In this document: positions 1-9,098 of the stretch, piece after piece
Layout: each line of letters starts with the position of its first letter
How positions within the stretch are numbered: position 1 is the stretch's first letter
Assembly (NCBI GenBank): GCA_963776565.1
Contig: CAVZNF010000015.1
Location: 1 to 64,000, forward strand
Direction of reading: 5' to 3'
DNA: 64,000 nt
Origin: GMQP-bins7 sp963776565
GTDB lineage: Bacteria > Actinomycetota > Thermoleophilia > Gaiellales > Gaiellaceae
Notes under the pieces: model-generated
The model's database searches: none
Told to the model about the DNA's origin: nothing
The model's input: only the letters and a program-made list of their open reading frames with translations
Made by a program: the position numbers and the translations under genes

Positions 1-71
1 TGTGCGACGCGAGCGCGGAGCGCGCAATGCTGCCTATCGGCACACGGCCGCCGGATGTTAAGAGTTGGTAA

Positions 72-386
72 TCAGGCGCGAGCCCAGGCGGCGAGGGCGT
101 CCAGGAGGGATCGGAGCTCGAGCCCCTCCGTCGTCAGGACGTACTCGACGTGCGGCGGTCGTGCGTCGCGGACCTCGCGCCGCAGCACGCCGGCGCTCTC
201 GAGTTCGCCGAGGCGCTGCGCGAGCGTGGCGGGCGGGATGGAGCCGAGCGCCTGGCGGAACTCCGTGAACCGCGTGCAGCCGTGGTGCGATGCGTACAGG
301 ATCGAGACGGCGTAGCGACGCTCGAGGACGTCCGCGGCGCGGCGGACGTCCTCGGGCACCGGCTGGTGACGCTTACACCGAGACAC
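72..386 (-). CDS. HxlR-family winged-helix transcriptional regulator
   Basis: This 104-residue protein is a bare HxlR/MarR-like winged helix. Residues about 8-30 (DVRRAADVLERRYAVSILY) are the typical HxlR opening, followed by a recognition-helix region (TLAQRLGELESAGVLRR) and a wing. It starts at a GTG and overlaps the end of lon by 14 bp, so it is probably cotranscribed with and translated after lon. HxlR proteins often sense reactive electrophiles; Cys4 is present at the N-terminus, but whether it senses anything is unknown. The target genes cannot be told from the window. Confidence 0.8.
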   Translation of the reverse strand: MSRCKRHQPVPEDVRRAADVLERRYAVSILYASHHGCTRFTEFRQALGSIPPATLAQRLGELESAGVLRREVRDARPPHVEYVLTTEGLELRSLLDALAAWARA

Positions 387-2673
387 TCGACTGCACCGAC
401 GCCTCCTCGAGCGCGAGCCCGAGCACCTCGTCGATCGACATCACAGGATGGAACGCGATCTCCTCGCGCACGTTCTCTGGGATGTCCTCGAGGTCGGAGC
501 GGTTTCGCTCCGGGATGATGATGTCGGTGATGCCCGCCGCATGCGCGGCGAGCACCTTCTGCTTGAGACCGCCGATCGGCAGCACGCGTCCCTGGAGGGT
601 GATCTCGCCGGTCATGCCGACCGTGTGCTTCACGGGCCGGCCGGTCAGGAGCGAAGCGACGGCGGTCGCCATCGTGATCCCCGCGCTCGGACCGTCCTTC
701 GGGATCGCTCCCGCGGGCACGTGGAGGTGGAAGGAGCGCTTCTCGAACAGTTCCTCGTCGATGCCGAGCTTCGGGGCGCGGGCGCGCACTGACGAGAGCG
801 CGATCTGCGCCGACTCCTTCATGACGTCGCCGAGCTGGCCCGTCAGGACGAGCCGGTCGCCGTCCTTGTGCGACGTCGCCTCGATGAAGAGGACGTCGCC
901 GCCCGTCGCCGTCGCGGCGAGACCCGTGGCCACGCCGGGAACGGCCGTCCGCTCCGCGACCTCCCGGTAGTACTTGCGCCGACCGAGCGCGTCGCGCACG
1001 GCATCGTCGTCCAGCTCGACCGGCGCCTCCACCTCGTCGGATGCGATCTTCGTCGCCGTCTTCCGCAGCACGGTGCCGAGCTCGCGCTCGAGCTGGCGGA
1101 CGCCGGCCTCGCGCGTGTACTCGGTGACGACGAGCTCGACGCCCTCGTCCGAGATCGAGACCTCGTCATCGCGGAGGCCGTTTCTCTCCACCTGGCGCGG
1201 CCACAGGTAACCCTTGGCGATGGCGATCTTCTCGTCGGTCGTGTACCCGTCGAAGCGGATCACTTCCATGCGGTCGAGGAGCGGGCCGGGAATCGTCTCG
1301 GCCATGTTCCCGGTCGCGATGAAGAAGACCTGCGAGAGGTCGAGCTCGACATCGAGGTAGTGATCGCGGAACGAGTGGTTCTGCGCCGGGTCGAGCACCT
1401 CGAGCAGCGCCGACGACGGGTCGCCGCGCCAGTCGGCGCCGACCTTGTCGACCTCGTCGAGCATGATCACCGGGTTCATCGTCCCGGCATCGCGCAGGGC
1501 GCGGACGAGCCGGCCCGGAAGCGCGCCGATGTACGTGCGGCGATGCCCGCGGATCTCGGCCTCGTCGCGGATGCCGCCGAGCGACATGCGGACGAACTCG
1601 CGTCCGGTCGCACGCGCGATCGATTCTCCGATCGACGTCTTGCCGGTGCCGGGCGGGCCGATGAGCGTGAGGATCGCGCCGGAGCGCCTGTCGTCCTCCA
1701 CGCCACGCTCCTTGCGGAGCTTCGCCACGGCGATGTACTCGACGATTCGGTCCTTGACATCGTCGAGGCCCGCATGGTCGGCGTCGAGCACCTCGCGCGT
1801 GTGCTTGGGGTCGAGCCGCTCCTCGGAGCGCTTGCTCCACGGGACGGCGAGCAGCCAGTCGAGGTAGTTGCGAATCATGCTCGCCTCGGGCGACTGGTCG
1901 CCCATGCGGTCGAGCCGCGAGAGCTCCTGCTCGGCCTGCTCGAGCACGTTCTCGGGCATCTCGGCCTCGCCGATCTTCCTCCGGTACTCCTCGACGACCG
2001 AGCCCTCGTCTTCGCCGAGCTCCTTGCGGATCGAGTCGAGCTGACGGCGCAGGATGTACTCGCGCTGCTGCTTCTCGACCCCGGACTCGACGTCCTCTTG
2101 AATGCGCCGCCGTACCTGCATCAGAGCGTGGCGCTCGCGCTGCAACTCGAGGGCGAGCTCGAGCCGCTCACGCACGTCGACCGTCTCGAGCAGGTGCATC
2201 TTCTGCTCGAAGGTCAGGTCGGGGGAGTAGCCGGAGGTGTCGGCGAGCGCGCCGGGCTCGGTGATCGAGCGCAGGAATGCGGCGATGCGGCCGTCGTCAC
2301 CGCGCAGCTCGAGGATCTCCTCGACCGTCGCGCGGTACTCGCGCTCGAGCTCGCGGATGCTTCCGTCGGCCGACTCTCCGTCCGGCCGCTCCTCGACCTC
2401 AACGAAGAGGCGTCCTTGCGTGTCGCTCGTCGCGGCACCGGCGACTCCACGATGCAATCCATTAAGGGCAACTGCGCGCCCGCCGCCGGGGAGCCGGATC
2501 CGGTCGGTCACCTCGGCAACGGTGCCGACCTTCGCGTACTCGTCCTCGTGCTTGGGCACGAGCAGCACGCGCTCCTCGTCGCCGACGTCGACGGTGAGGG
2601 TCACGTTCATGTTGGGGAAGACGACGATGTCTTCCAGGGGGACGAGGAGGAGGCGTATCGAGTTCTCGCTCAC
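373..2673 (-). CDS. lon: ATP-dependent Lon protease
   Basis: Cytosolic AAA+ serine protease that degrades misfolded and regulatory proteins. A GTG start at 2673 gives 766 residues beginning VSENSIRLLLVPLEDIVVFP, the normal Lon N-terminus, with a GAAAGCGAG ribosome site just upstream. A longer ORF exists but its first 54 codons would run into the neighbouring gene and look non-coding. The LAN domain covers about 5-190. The AAA domain has Walker A GPPGTGKT (Lys about 345) and Walker B MLDEVDK. The C-terminal protease domain has the PKDGPSAG serine (about S663) and the GGLKQK lysine (about K706), the Ser-Lys dyad. All catalytic residues are intact. The HxlR gene follows it. Confidence 0.95.
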   Translation of the reverse strand: MSENSIRLLLVPLEDIVVFPNMNVTLTVDVGDEERVLLVPKHEDEYAKVGTVAEVTDRIRLPGGGRAVALNGLHRGVAGAATSDTQGRLFVEVEERPDGESADGSIRELEREYRATVEEILELRGDDGRIAAFLRSITEPGALADTSGYSPDLTFEQKMHLLETVDVRERLELALELQRERHALMQVRRRIQEDVESGVEKQQREYILRRQLDSIRKELGEDEGSVVEEYRRKIGEAEMPENVLEQAEQELSRLDRMGDQSPEASMIRNYLDWLLAVPWSKRSEERLDPKHTREVLDADHAGLDDVKDRIVEYIAVAKLRKERGVEDDRRSGAILTLIGPPGTGKTSIGESIARATGREFVRMSLGGIRDEAEIRGHRRTYIGALPGRLVRALRDAGTMNPVIMLDEVDKVGADWRGDPSSALLEVLDPAQNHSFRDHYLDVELDLSQVFFIATGNMAETIPGPLLDRMEVIRFDGYTTDEKIAIAKGYLWPRQVERNGLRDDEVSISDEGVELVVTEYTREAGVRQLERELGTVLRKTATKIASDEVEAPVELDDDAVRDALGRRKYYREVAERTAVPGVATGLAATATGGDVLFIEATSHKDGDRLVLTGQLGDVMKESAQIALSSVRARAPKLGIDEELFEKRSFHLHVPAGAIPKDGPSAGITMATAVASLLTGRPVKHTVGMTGEITLQGRVLPIGGLKQKVLAAHAAGITDIIIPERNRSDLEDIPENVREEIAFHPVMSIDEVLGLALEEASVQSSVSV

Positions 2674-2752
2674 GGTTCTCGCTTTCGTGCGGATGTCAAA
2701 TGCCGTAGTTGGTTCAGAAACTGTACCGGCCGCGGCAGGTGCTGCGTCGAGC

Positions 2753-3865
2753 TCAGCCTTCGACGCGGCGGAACCGCGCCAGCGCTCGCGTCGCGACCCT
2801 GCCCGCGAGCACGTCCGCGGACATGCCGACTCCACGCGAGCTCCACGTCATCACGCTCGCGACGAAGACGCCGCCGCGCCAGAAGACGAGCCCTGAGTCA
2901 TGGCGTGCGTCGTTTACCCACCCGGCCTTGTGCATGACGACGACGCCGGGGTTGCCCGCACGAACACGATCGAGCTTCGGCACGTCGCTGACGTGCGCGA
3001 GGAGCCAGAGGAGGTAGCGGCCGTCGGCGGCGGTGAAGCCGGGCTGCTCGACGCGAAGCGGCCCGCGGCCTCCCGAGGCGAGCCAAACCGCGCGTAGGAG
3101 CGTCGCGATGTCCCAGGCCGTCGTGTGCTTGCCGTAGCCGTATGCGGGTTGCTGCTCGACGCGAACCGGAATACGCGACGCAAGGGTGCGAAGCTCGTAG
3201 CCGCCGTACATCTCGGAGTCGCGCATGCCGATCGAGCGCATCAACTCGTTGACACGCTGAGAGCCCGCGCTCGTCGATCCGCCGAGCCAGACCTCGAGGG
3301 CGTTCGCGGACGCGTTGTCCGAGTGGGTGAGCATCGAGGAGAGAAGCGATGAGACCTGCGACCCTGGCGCTGGAATTCCCGTGTGGCGAGCAAGCACGGC
3401 GGCGGCGATCGCGAGCTTCATCGTGGACGCGCCGGGGAAGCTCGCGCGGGCGTTCCAGGCGGCGCCGCCTCCCCCGGTGAGACTCTGCACGTACACACCC
3501 GCCGTCCCCGAGAACTCACGCGCGAGCGGTGCGATCGTGCGTTCGAGCGCGGCATCCTCGCGCCCGGCGACGACACGCGGCCGCGAGCCCGAGGGCAGGC
3601 CGAAGACGTCGTGGACGTACGCTGACGAGCGCCGCCCGCCGCGCGCGATCGTGGTGACGCGAACCGTGACATCGCCGACCGGAAGAGCGACCCGCAGCGA
3701 GAACCGGCGCCTCGCAAGCGGACGCGACGCGAGCTTCTTCCCGTTCGCACGGACGATCACGCGCGTCGAGCCGCGTGCGGCGCGGCCCGTCACGAGACCG
3801 TAGGAGACCTGGTGCGGCGCCGGCTGCTCGATCGCAGGCGGCGCCAGCGCTGGGGTGACGATCAC
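2753..3865 (-). CDS. Class A beta-lactamase-like serine hydrolase
   Basis: A 370-residue protein with a penicillin-recognising enzyme fold in its C-terminal two thirds. The three active-site motifs are visible: STMK at 147-150 (nucleophile S147, K150), SDN at 182-184, and KAG at 313-315 in place of KTG. The first ~90 residues look like a beta-rich extra domain ending near HDVFGLPSG. No convincing signal peptide is seen, although such enzymes normally act outside the membrane, so the start could lie elsewhere. The Glu166 loop of true beta-lactamases is not obvious; a peptidase or esterase role is equally possible. It is divergent from dinB with only 23 bp between starts. Confidence 0.8.
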   Translation of the reverse strand: MIVTPALAPPAIEQPAPHQVSYGLVTGRAARGSTRVIVRANGKKLASRPLARRRFSLRVALPVGDVTVRVTTIARGGRRSSAYVHDVFGLPSGSRPRVVAGREDAALERTIAPLAREFSGTAGVYVQSLTGGGGAAWNARASFPGASTMKLAIAAAVLARHTGIPAPGSQVSSLLSSMLTHSDNASANALEVWLGGSTSAGSQRVNELMRSIGMRDSEMYGGYELRTLASRIPVRVEQQPAYGYGKHTTAWDIATLLRAVWLASGGRGPLRVEQPGFTAADGRYLLWLLAHVSDVPKLDRVRAGNPGVVVMHKAGWVNDARHDSGLVFWRGGVFVASVMTWSSRGVGMSADVLAGRVATRALARFRRVEG

Positions 3866-3888
3866 GAGGCAACAGTAGCTTTGCCTCG

Positions 3889-4950
3889 ATGAAGATTCTC
3901 GCGCACCTCGATCTGGACGCGTTCTTCGCTGCCGTCGAGGAGCTCGAGAATCCCGACCTTCGCGAGAAGCCGCTCGTCGTCGGCGGCGATCCGCACGGCC
4001 GCGGGGTCGTGTCGACGGCGAACTACGCCGCTCGAAAGTTCGGCATCCACTCCGCGATGAGCGCGGCGGAAGCGCTCCGGCGCTGCCCGACCGCCATCTT
4101 TCTCCGCCCCAGGCATGCGGTCTACCGCCAGTACTCGCGGGCCGTCTGGGAGACGATCGGCGAGATCGTCCCGCGCATCGAGCGCACCGGCATCGACGAG
4201 GGCTACCTGGACCTCGGCACGGTCGCGGGCGACTTCACGCGAGCTCGGGCGATCGCATCAGCGGTTCAGACGGCGGTTCGCGGACGCACGAGCCTGACGT
4301 GCTCGCTCGGCGTCGGCACGTCGAAGGTCGTGTGCAAGATCGCATCCGATCGGCGCAAGCCCGGCGGGATCACGGTCGTCCCGCCCGGGACCGAGGCGCG
4401 CTTCCTCGCGCCGCTCGCGGTACGCGTGCTCCCGGGTGTCGGGCCCCGTGCCGAGGCCCGGCTACGGACCGCGGGAGTGAAGACGATCGGCGCTTTGGCA
4501 GCCCTCGGAGATCCCGAACTGCGAACGCTCCTCCCCGGCTCGCTCGGCCCCCTCCTGCGCGACCGGGCGCAGGGCATCGACCGGCGTGATCTCGACCTCG
4601 AGCTGGAGCCCGTCTCCGTCTCGGCGGAGGACACCTTCGCGCGAGACCTGACCGACCGCGAGCGCCTCCACGACGAGGTGAGGCGCCTGGCCGTGCTCGT
4701 CTCCGAGCGCCTGCGCAACGCCGATCTCTCGGGCCGGACGGTGACGACGAAGCTCCGCTACGGCGACTTCTCCATTCGCACCAGGTCGACGACGCTGCCG
4801 GCGGCCGTCGACGACGCCGCAGTCATCGGAGAGGTCGCCTGCGGCCTTCTCGACCGCGGGCTCCGTGACCGCCCGGGCGCGCTGCGACTCGTGGGGGTGG
4901 GCGTCTCCGGGCTCTCGCCCTACCGTCAGCTGTCGCTCGACGAGTCGTAG
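3889..4950 (+). CDS. dinB: DNA polymerase IV (Y family)
   Basis: Error-prone translesion polymerase, 353 residues, the usual DinB size. The N-terminus HLDLDAFFAAVEE holds the first catalytic Asp. GIDEGYLD at about 103-110 carries the second Asp-Glu pair (canonical form SIDEAYLD, here with two substitutions beside the metal ligands). The thumb HhH region reads VLPGVGPRAEARL, and the little-finger domain occupies about 235-350. The last residues lack an obvious beta-clamp box such as QLSLF, but YRQLSLDES at the very end is close to that motif. It stands alone on the plus strand between two minus-strand genes; no LexA box was recognised. Confidence 0.92.
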   Translation: MKILAHLDLDAFFAAVEELENPDLREKPLVVGGDPHGRGVVSTANYAARKFGIHSAMSAAEALRRCPTAIFLRPRHAVYRQYSRAVWETIGEIVPRIERTGIDEGYLDLGTVAGDFTRARAIASAVQTAVRGRTSLTCSLGVGTSKVVCKIASDRRKPGGITVVPPGTEARFLAPLAVRVLPGVGPRAEARLRTAGVKTIGALAALGDPELRTLLPGSLGPLLRDRAQGIDRRDLDLELEPVSVSAEDTFARDLTDRERLHDEVRRLAVLVSERLRNADLSGRTVTTKLRYGDFSIRTRSTTLPAAVDDAAVIGEVACGLLDRGLRDRPGALRLVGVGVSGLSPYRQLSLDES

Positions 4951-4967
4951 AGCGGCTTCGGGTTCTC

Positions 4968-5819
4968 CTAGGTTCGGAGCAACGGGCGGGTCAAGCAGGT
5001 CGGGCCGCCGTCGCCCTTCCTCGAGATCTCCTCGCCGCGGTAGACGACGACGTCGACGCCGGCTCGCTCCATGCGCCGCCGCGTCTCCGGATTGCCGTCG
5101 AGGGCGAGCGCGTGGCGCGGTCCGAGCGCGAGGACGTTCGGCCCCTGCGTCTCGAACTCCTCGTCCGGAACCTCGACGATCTCGATCCCGCGCTCAGCGA
5201 GCAACTCGAGGAGCCTCACCGGCGCGAGCCGCGGGTAGACGAGCGCGAGGTCGCGATCGAGCGGTGAGATGAACGACATGAGATGCATCACCTCGCCGCG
5301 TCCGTTCCAGTGCGGCAGGTCGAATGCGATCACGTCGACTCCGGGGAAAGCGTCGGCCAGCGCGGGGACGGCGGCCGGGCTCGTGCGGTAGCCGATCCCG
5401 ACGAGGAGCGTCTCCTCGTCGAGCCACACCGTGTCGCCCCCTTCGGCGATGACGGGCTCTGCGAGCTCGGCCGCAATCGGAACGTCAGCGTCCGCGAGCG
5501 TCTCCGCGATCGCAGACGGCTCACCGCGTCGTCCCTCCTTGCCTGGGCGCAGCAGCACCGCGCCCTGCGACCCCACGAGAACCGGGTCGTACACGTAGAT
5601 CGCGTCGGGGTTTCCTCGATCGTGCTCCGAGACGACGACCTCGGCACCGGCGGCTTCGAGGATGCCACGGAAGAGCTCGTGCTCGGCTGCGGCAGCGGCG
5701 TAATCGGGAGCCGAGCGCCAACCGTAGTCGCGCCAGCGCTCCACATCCTCGGCGAGCGGGGGCCGCACGAGCACGCGCTCGAGACGCCCGGTCATCGATT
5801 GCGAGCCGTACCGAGGCAT
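4968..5819 (-). CDS. DDAH-like amidinohydrolase (guanidino-group hydrolase)
   Basis: Member of the arginine deiminase/amidinotransferase superfamily, 283 residues, the size of dimethylargininase. Family landmarks are RVLVRPP near the start, EGGDTVW at about 126-132, the catalytic His in GEVMHL (H179) and the catalytic Cys in GGPTCLTRPLL (C275) near the C-terminus. The family hydrolyses methylarginine or related guanidino compounds to citrulline plus an amine; the exact substrate cannot be read from sequence. It lies 9 bp downstream of a 2-hydroxyacid dehydrogenase in a minus-strand run with an aminotransferase, which suggests amino-acid catabolism. Confidence 0.82.
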   Translation of the reverse strand: MPRYGSQSMTGRLERVLVRPPLAEDVERWRDYGWRSAPDYAAAAAEHELFRGILEAAGAEVVVSEHDRGNPDAIYVYDPVLVGSQGAVLLRPGKEGRRGEPSAIAETLADADVPIAAELAEPVIAEGGDTVWLDEETLLVGIGYRTSPAAVPALADAFPGVDVIAFDLPHWNGRGEVMHLMSFISPLDRDLALVYPRLAPVRLLELLAERGIEIVEVPDEEFETQGPNVLALGPRHALALDGNPETRRRMERAGVDVVVYRGEEISRKGDGGPTCLTRPLLRT

Positions 5820-5828
5820 CGCGAGACG

Positions 5829-6710
5829 CTACACCGCGTTCTCGGGCGTCCGCCCTTCCAGCAGCACCGAGCGCAACGCCGAGATCACGAGCATCCCCAT
5901 TGCCAGGCGGGCGTCTCGCGTCGCGCTCGCGATGTGCGGTGTGAGGACGACGTTCTCCATCGCGAGCAGCTCCTCGCTCACCGCCGGCTCGTGCTCGAAG
6001 ACGTCGAGCGCGGCGCCCGCGATGGATCCATCGCGGAGCGCAACGACGAGCGCAGCCTCGTCGACGACCTGTCCCCGTGCCGTGTTCACGAGCACCGCCG
6101 TCGGCTTCATCGACGCGAGCGCGTCGGCGTCGACGAGATGACGCGTCTCGGGAGTGAGTGGGCAGTGGAGGCTCACGACATCCGCAGCCTCGAGCGCGGC
6201 GCGAAGATCGTCACCTCGACCGGCGAAACTCACGTGAGCTCCGTGCGCCTCGGCGAGCTCGGCGACGCGCCGCCCGATCCGGCCCGGGCCGACGACGAGC
6301 GCCTGCTTGCCCTCGAGACTCTCGCCGACCATGAAGTCCGGCCCCCACTCCCAGTGGTCTCGACGACGGAGCGAGCGATCGCCTTCGGCGATCCGCCGCA
6401 GGAGGGCGAGCATCAGCCCGATCGTGTGCTCAGCCGTCGCGTTGGTCAGGACGCCGGGCGTGTTGGAGACGACGATCCCGCGTGTGCGTGCCGCCTCCAG
6501 GTCGACGTTGTCGATCCCGACGGCGTAGTTGGCCACGATGCGGAGCTGCGGGCCTGCGGCGTCGAGGTACGCCGCATCGACCGTTACCGCTGGCGTCACG
6601 ACGACTCCGTCGGCCCGATGGGGCGACCCGACCAGCTCGAAAGCCGCGGCGAGCTCCCGTTCGATCTCGACCGGCACGCCGGCCGCTTCGTGAACGCGCG
6701 GCCGCGACAC
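5829..6710 (-). CDS. D-isomer 2-hydroxyacid dehydrogenase (glyoxylate/hydroxypyruvate reductase-like)
   Basis: NAD(P)-dependent reductase of 2-keto acids, 293 residues, slightly short for the family (310-330) because the N-terminal catalytic lobe starts abruptly. The nucleotide-binding loop is VVGPGRIGRRVAE. Conserved family sequences include VANYAVGIDNVDLEAA, NTPGVLTNATAEHTIGLML, VNTARGQVVDEAAL (catalytic Arg), DVFEHEP (Glu) and LTPHIAS (His). All three catalytic residues are present. It sits in a tight minus-strand cluster between a SnoaL-like gene (4-bp gap) and the DDAH-like gene. Confidence 0.88.
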   Translation of the reverse strand: MSRPRVHEAAGVPVEIERELAAAFELVGSPHRADGVVVTPAVTVDAAYLDAAGPQLRIVANYAVGIDNVDLEAARTRGIVVSNTPGVLTNATAEHTIGLMLALLRRIAEGDRSLRRRDHWEWGPDFMVGESLEGKQALVVGPGRIGRRVAELAEAHGAHVSFAGRGDDLRAALEAADVVSLHCPLTPETRHLVDADALASMKPTAVLVNTARGQVVDEAALVVALRDGSIAGAALDVFEHEPAVSEELLAMENVVLTPHIASATRDARLAMGMLVISALRSVLLEGRTPENAV

Positions 6711-6714
6711 GAAC

Positions 6715-7155
6715 CTAGTCGTCGAGCAAGCGCGGGTTGTGCAACGAGGAGTAGACGTCCTTGCGCAGGATCAAGCCGTTCTCGAACGGGAAGACGTCGA
6801 TCCCGTCCCACTCGATGCGCTGTCCGGCGCGATTCGTCGCGGTCGCCGTCCACTCGCTGACGACGAGCCCGTCGCGCGCGTAGAGCCGGCGGCCCGTGAA
6901 CTGGAGGTCGGGGTTCCGCTCGAAGATCCCGGCGATGTGCGGGCCGACTGCGTCACCCTCGACGCGATCACCCGCCGTGTGGTTCTCGAAGACCATGTCC
7001 GGAGCGTGATACGAGAGGATCGTCTCGACGTCATGGGCGTTCCACGCGTCGTTGTAAAGGGCGATCGCCTGCTGGAGCGCGTCTGCGGAATCGCGGGGAT
7101 CCATCGGACGAGTATCGCACCGCGCCTTGACATTCGTTTCAGGACACCGCCGCAT
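6715..7155 (-). CDS. SnoaL/NTF2-like fold protein
   Basis: Small alpha+beta-barrel protein of the nuclear transport factor 2 superfamily. Visible signs are ALYNDAWNAHDVETILSYHAPD, a central GDRVEGDAVGPHIAGIFERNPDLQF, and a C-terminal GLILRKDVYSSL. The longest frame begins at an ATG that overlaps the aminotransferase stop as TGATG, implying translational coupling. An internal ATG at 7104 (MDPRDSADALQQ) would remove 17 poorly conserved residues and is also plausible. Members include polyketide cyclases, isomerases and many proteins of unknown role; no specific activity can be assigned. Confidence 0.75.
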   Translation of the reverse strand: MRRCPETNVKARCDTRPMDPRDSADALQQAIALYNDAWNAHDVETILSYHAPDMVFENHTAGDRVEGDAVGPHIAGIFERNPDLQFTGRRLYARDGLVVSEWTATATNRAGQRIEWDGIDVFPFENGLILRKDVYSSLHNPRLLDD

Positions 7156-8285
7156 CAGGCGAGCAAGGGCGTGTTCGCGCGCAAGGCGGCCAGAATGCGG
7201 TCGACGTCGTCCTCGACGTTGTAGAGGTGAAGCGAGATCCTGAGGCTCGAATCTCGTGTCGACGTCACGATCTGCTCCGCGGCCAGAGCGCTGACGAGCG
7301 CATTCGGATCAGTCGAGACCACGCAGATCAGCGGGCCGTACTCTCGCTCGCCGCGTGCCGTCGCCACGGTCGCGCCCAGCTCGTCGAGCCCGGACAGGAG
7401 TCGGTCGACCAGGCGGCGCACGTGCGCCTCGATCGCGGTTACCCCGACCTCCGCGATCAGCTCCATCCCCGCGACGCCCGGATAGAGCGACGGCACGGGT
7501 GGCGTGCCGCTGTCGAAGCGACGGGCAGTGGCGTGCGGCGAGTAGTCGGCGATGGACATCGCGAAGATGTCCTCGTCGGCGAACCAGCCGGTCTGCGTGG
7601 GGAAGAGCTGCGTGCGCAGCGATCCGCGGAGCCACATGAACGCGAGGCCGGCCGAGCCGAGCAGATACTTGACCGTCCCACCCGTCACGACGTCGGCGCC
7701 GAGCGTGCGCACGTCGACCTCGAGCGCGCCGATCGCCTGATAGCTGTCCGCGAGCACGACCGCACCGTGCTCGTGCGCGACCTCGGCGATCGCGGACACG
7801 TCGTGGCGATGACCCGAGCGGAACGAGACTGCCGTGCAGCAGACGAGCGCAGTCCGCTCGTCGATCGCCTCGGCGAAGCGATCGAGCGAGATGCGGCCGT
7901 CTGCCTCCGGCCGGACGTGGACGATCTCCGCACCGCGCAGCTCCTGCGCGTGCGCGATCTGCCCGACCGTCGGAAACTCGTAGTCGCTGATGACGATGCG
8001 GTTCCGCTCGCCCGAGAGATCGAGCGCGGAGACGAGCGCGCTGACCCCCTGCGAGACGGAGGTCGTCACGGCCACGTCGTCGGACTCGGCGTGCAGCAGG
8101 CCGGCGAACGCCGCTCGAGCCGCCTCGTTGCGCTCGACCCAGTACTCCCACTCGGCGCCGTTCTCGTCCCAGCCGGCAAGCCACGCCTCGGCGGCGGCGC
8201 GAACGCGGTTCGAGAGCGCGCCCTGCGAGCACGAATTCGCGTAGATCGCGTGCTCGAAGATCGGGAACTCGGCCCGAGCGGACAC
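7155..8285 (-). CDS. Class V aminotransferase (PLP-dependent, kynureninase/cysteine desulfurase-like)
   Basis: 376-residue fold-type I PLP enzyme. The cofactor-anchoring Lys is K206 in TGGTVKYLLGSAG, preceded by the Asp of VVLADSYQAIGAL that pairs with the pyridine nitrogen. The N-terminus FEHAIYANSCSQGALSNRV is typical of the kynureninase/isopenicillin-epimerase-like branch rather than NifS proper, and no desulfurase catalytic Cys loop is obvious. It is the first gene of a four-gene minus-strand group (SnoaL-like, hydroxyacid dehydrogenase, DDAH-like). The substrate is not known. Confidence 0.85.
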   Translation of the reverse strand: MSARAEFPIFEHAIYANSCSQGALSNRVRAAAEAWLAGWDENGAEWEYWVERNEAARAAFAGLLHAESDDVAVTTSVSQGVSALVSALDLSGERNRIVISDYEFPTVGQIAHAQELRGAEIVHVRPEADGRISLDRFAEAIDERTALVCCTAVSFRSGHRHDVSAIAEVAHEHGAVVLADSYQAIGALEVDVRTLGADVVTGGTVKYLLGSAGLAFMWLRGSLRTQLFPTQTGWFADEDIFAMSIADYSPHATARRFDSGTPPVPSLYPGVAGMELIAEVGVTAIEAHVRRLVDRLLSGLDELGATVATARGEREYGPLICVVSTDPNALVSALAAEQIVTSTRDSSLRISLHLYNVEDDVDRILAALRANTPLLA

Positions 8286-8287
8286 GC

Positions 8288-8317
8288 CAGGGGTCAGACC
8301 GTGGGGTCGGACCCCTG
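8288..8317 (-). terminator. Hairpin between livF and aminotransferase gene
   Basis: Inverted repeat CAGGGGTC / GACCCCTG with a 14-base loop that itself contains another GGGGTC. It lies between the end of livF and the start of the next minus-strand gene, so it is placed to end the liv transcript. There is no T-run after it, so it may instead be a mobile repeat of the GGGGTC type. Confidence 0.45.
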
Positions 8318-8369
8318 CTCGTCCAAAGCGGCCATGTCCGCCATCGCGCGGAGCTTACGCGGGGCGCGG

Positions 8370-9098
8370 CTAGCGACCCAGATAGGCCTTGCGCAGCTCG
8401 TCGTGCTGGAGAAGCTCCGAGGCCTTCCCCTCGAGAACGATCCGCCCCGTCGAGAGGACATAGCCCCGATCGGCGATGGAGAGCGACACGTTGGCGTTCT
8501 GCTCGACGATGAGCATCGCGACACCGGCGTCGTGGACTTCCTTGATGATCTCGAAGTTCTGCTCGACGAGAATCGGCGCGAGCCCCATCGACGGCTCGTC
8601 CATCAAGAGAAGCTTTGGCCGCGCCATGAGCGCTCTCCCCATCGCCACCATTTGCTGCTCCCCGCCGGAGAGCGTCCCGGCGAGCTGGGCGCGGCGCTCG
8701 TAGAGCAGAGGAAACAGCGAATACACGCGCTCATAGTCCTCTGACTGTCCGCCGCCGTGGAGGTATGCGCCCATCTGCAGGTTCTCGAGGACGGACATCG
8801 GGCCGAACAGCCGCCGATTCTCCGGGACGATTGCCATGCCCTTCGCGATGCGGTAGCTCGTCGACCGACCTGTGACGTCCTCGCCGCCGAAGACAACCGC
8901 GCCTGAGCGTGGCTGAACGAGTCCGAGAACCGTCTTCAGGGTGGTGGACTTTCCCGACGCGTTGCCACCAAGGAGGCACACGAGTTCGCCCTCTCCCACG
9001 TTCAGGCTGGTGTCCTGGAGGATGTGCATCTGGCCGTAGTACGTGTTCACGCCCTCGAGACTCAGGAGCGCGGATGATCCGTTCGTCTGCTCGCTCAT
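8370..9098 (-). CDS. livF: Branched-chain amino acid ABC transporter ATPase LivF
   Basis: 242-residue ABC ATPase, full length for LivF. Walker A reads GGNASGKS (44-51), a slightly unusual form of GxNGAGKS. The signature is LSGGEQQMVAMGRAL and Walker B is LLLMDEPSMGLAP, with the LivF-specific VEQN after it. It powers the LivHM permease together with LivG at the inner face of the membrane. It is the last gene of the liv operon and its start overlaps the livG stop by 4 bp (ATGA). Confidence 0.93.
   Translation of the reverse strand: MSEQTNGSSALLSLEGVNTYYGQMHILQDTSLNVGEGELVCLLGGNASGKSTTLKTVLGLVQPRSGAVVFGGEDVTGRSTSYRIAKGMAIVPENRRLFGPMSVLENLQMGAYLHGGGQSEDYERVYSLFPLLYERRAQLAGTLSGGEQQMVAMGRALMARPKLLLMDEPSMGLAPILVEQNFEIIKEVHDAGVAMLIVEQNANVSLSIADRGYVLSTGRIVLEGKASELLQHDELRKAYLGR

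Noticed and set aside
868..2937. 689-codon open frame antisense to lon
   Set aside because: Arg/Glu/Leu-rich shadow of a high-GC gene; no family resemblance and the opposite frame is clearly Lon.
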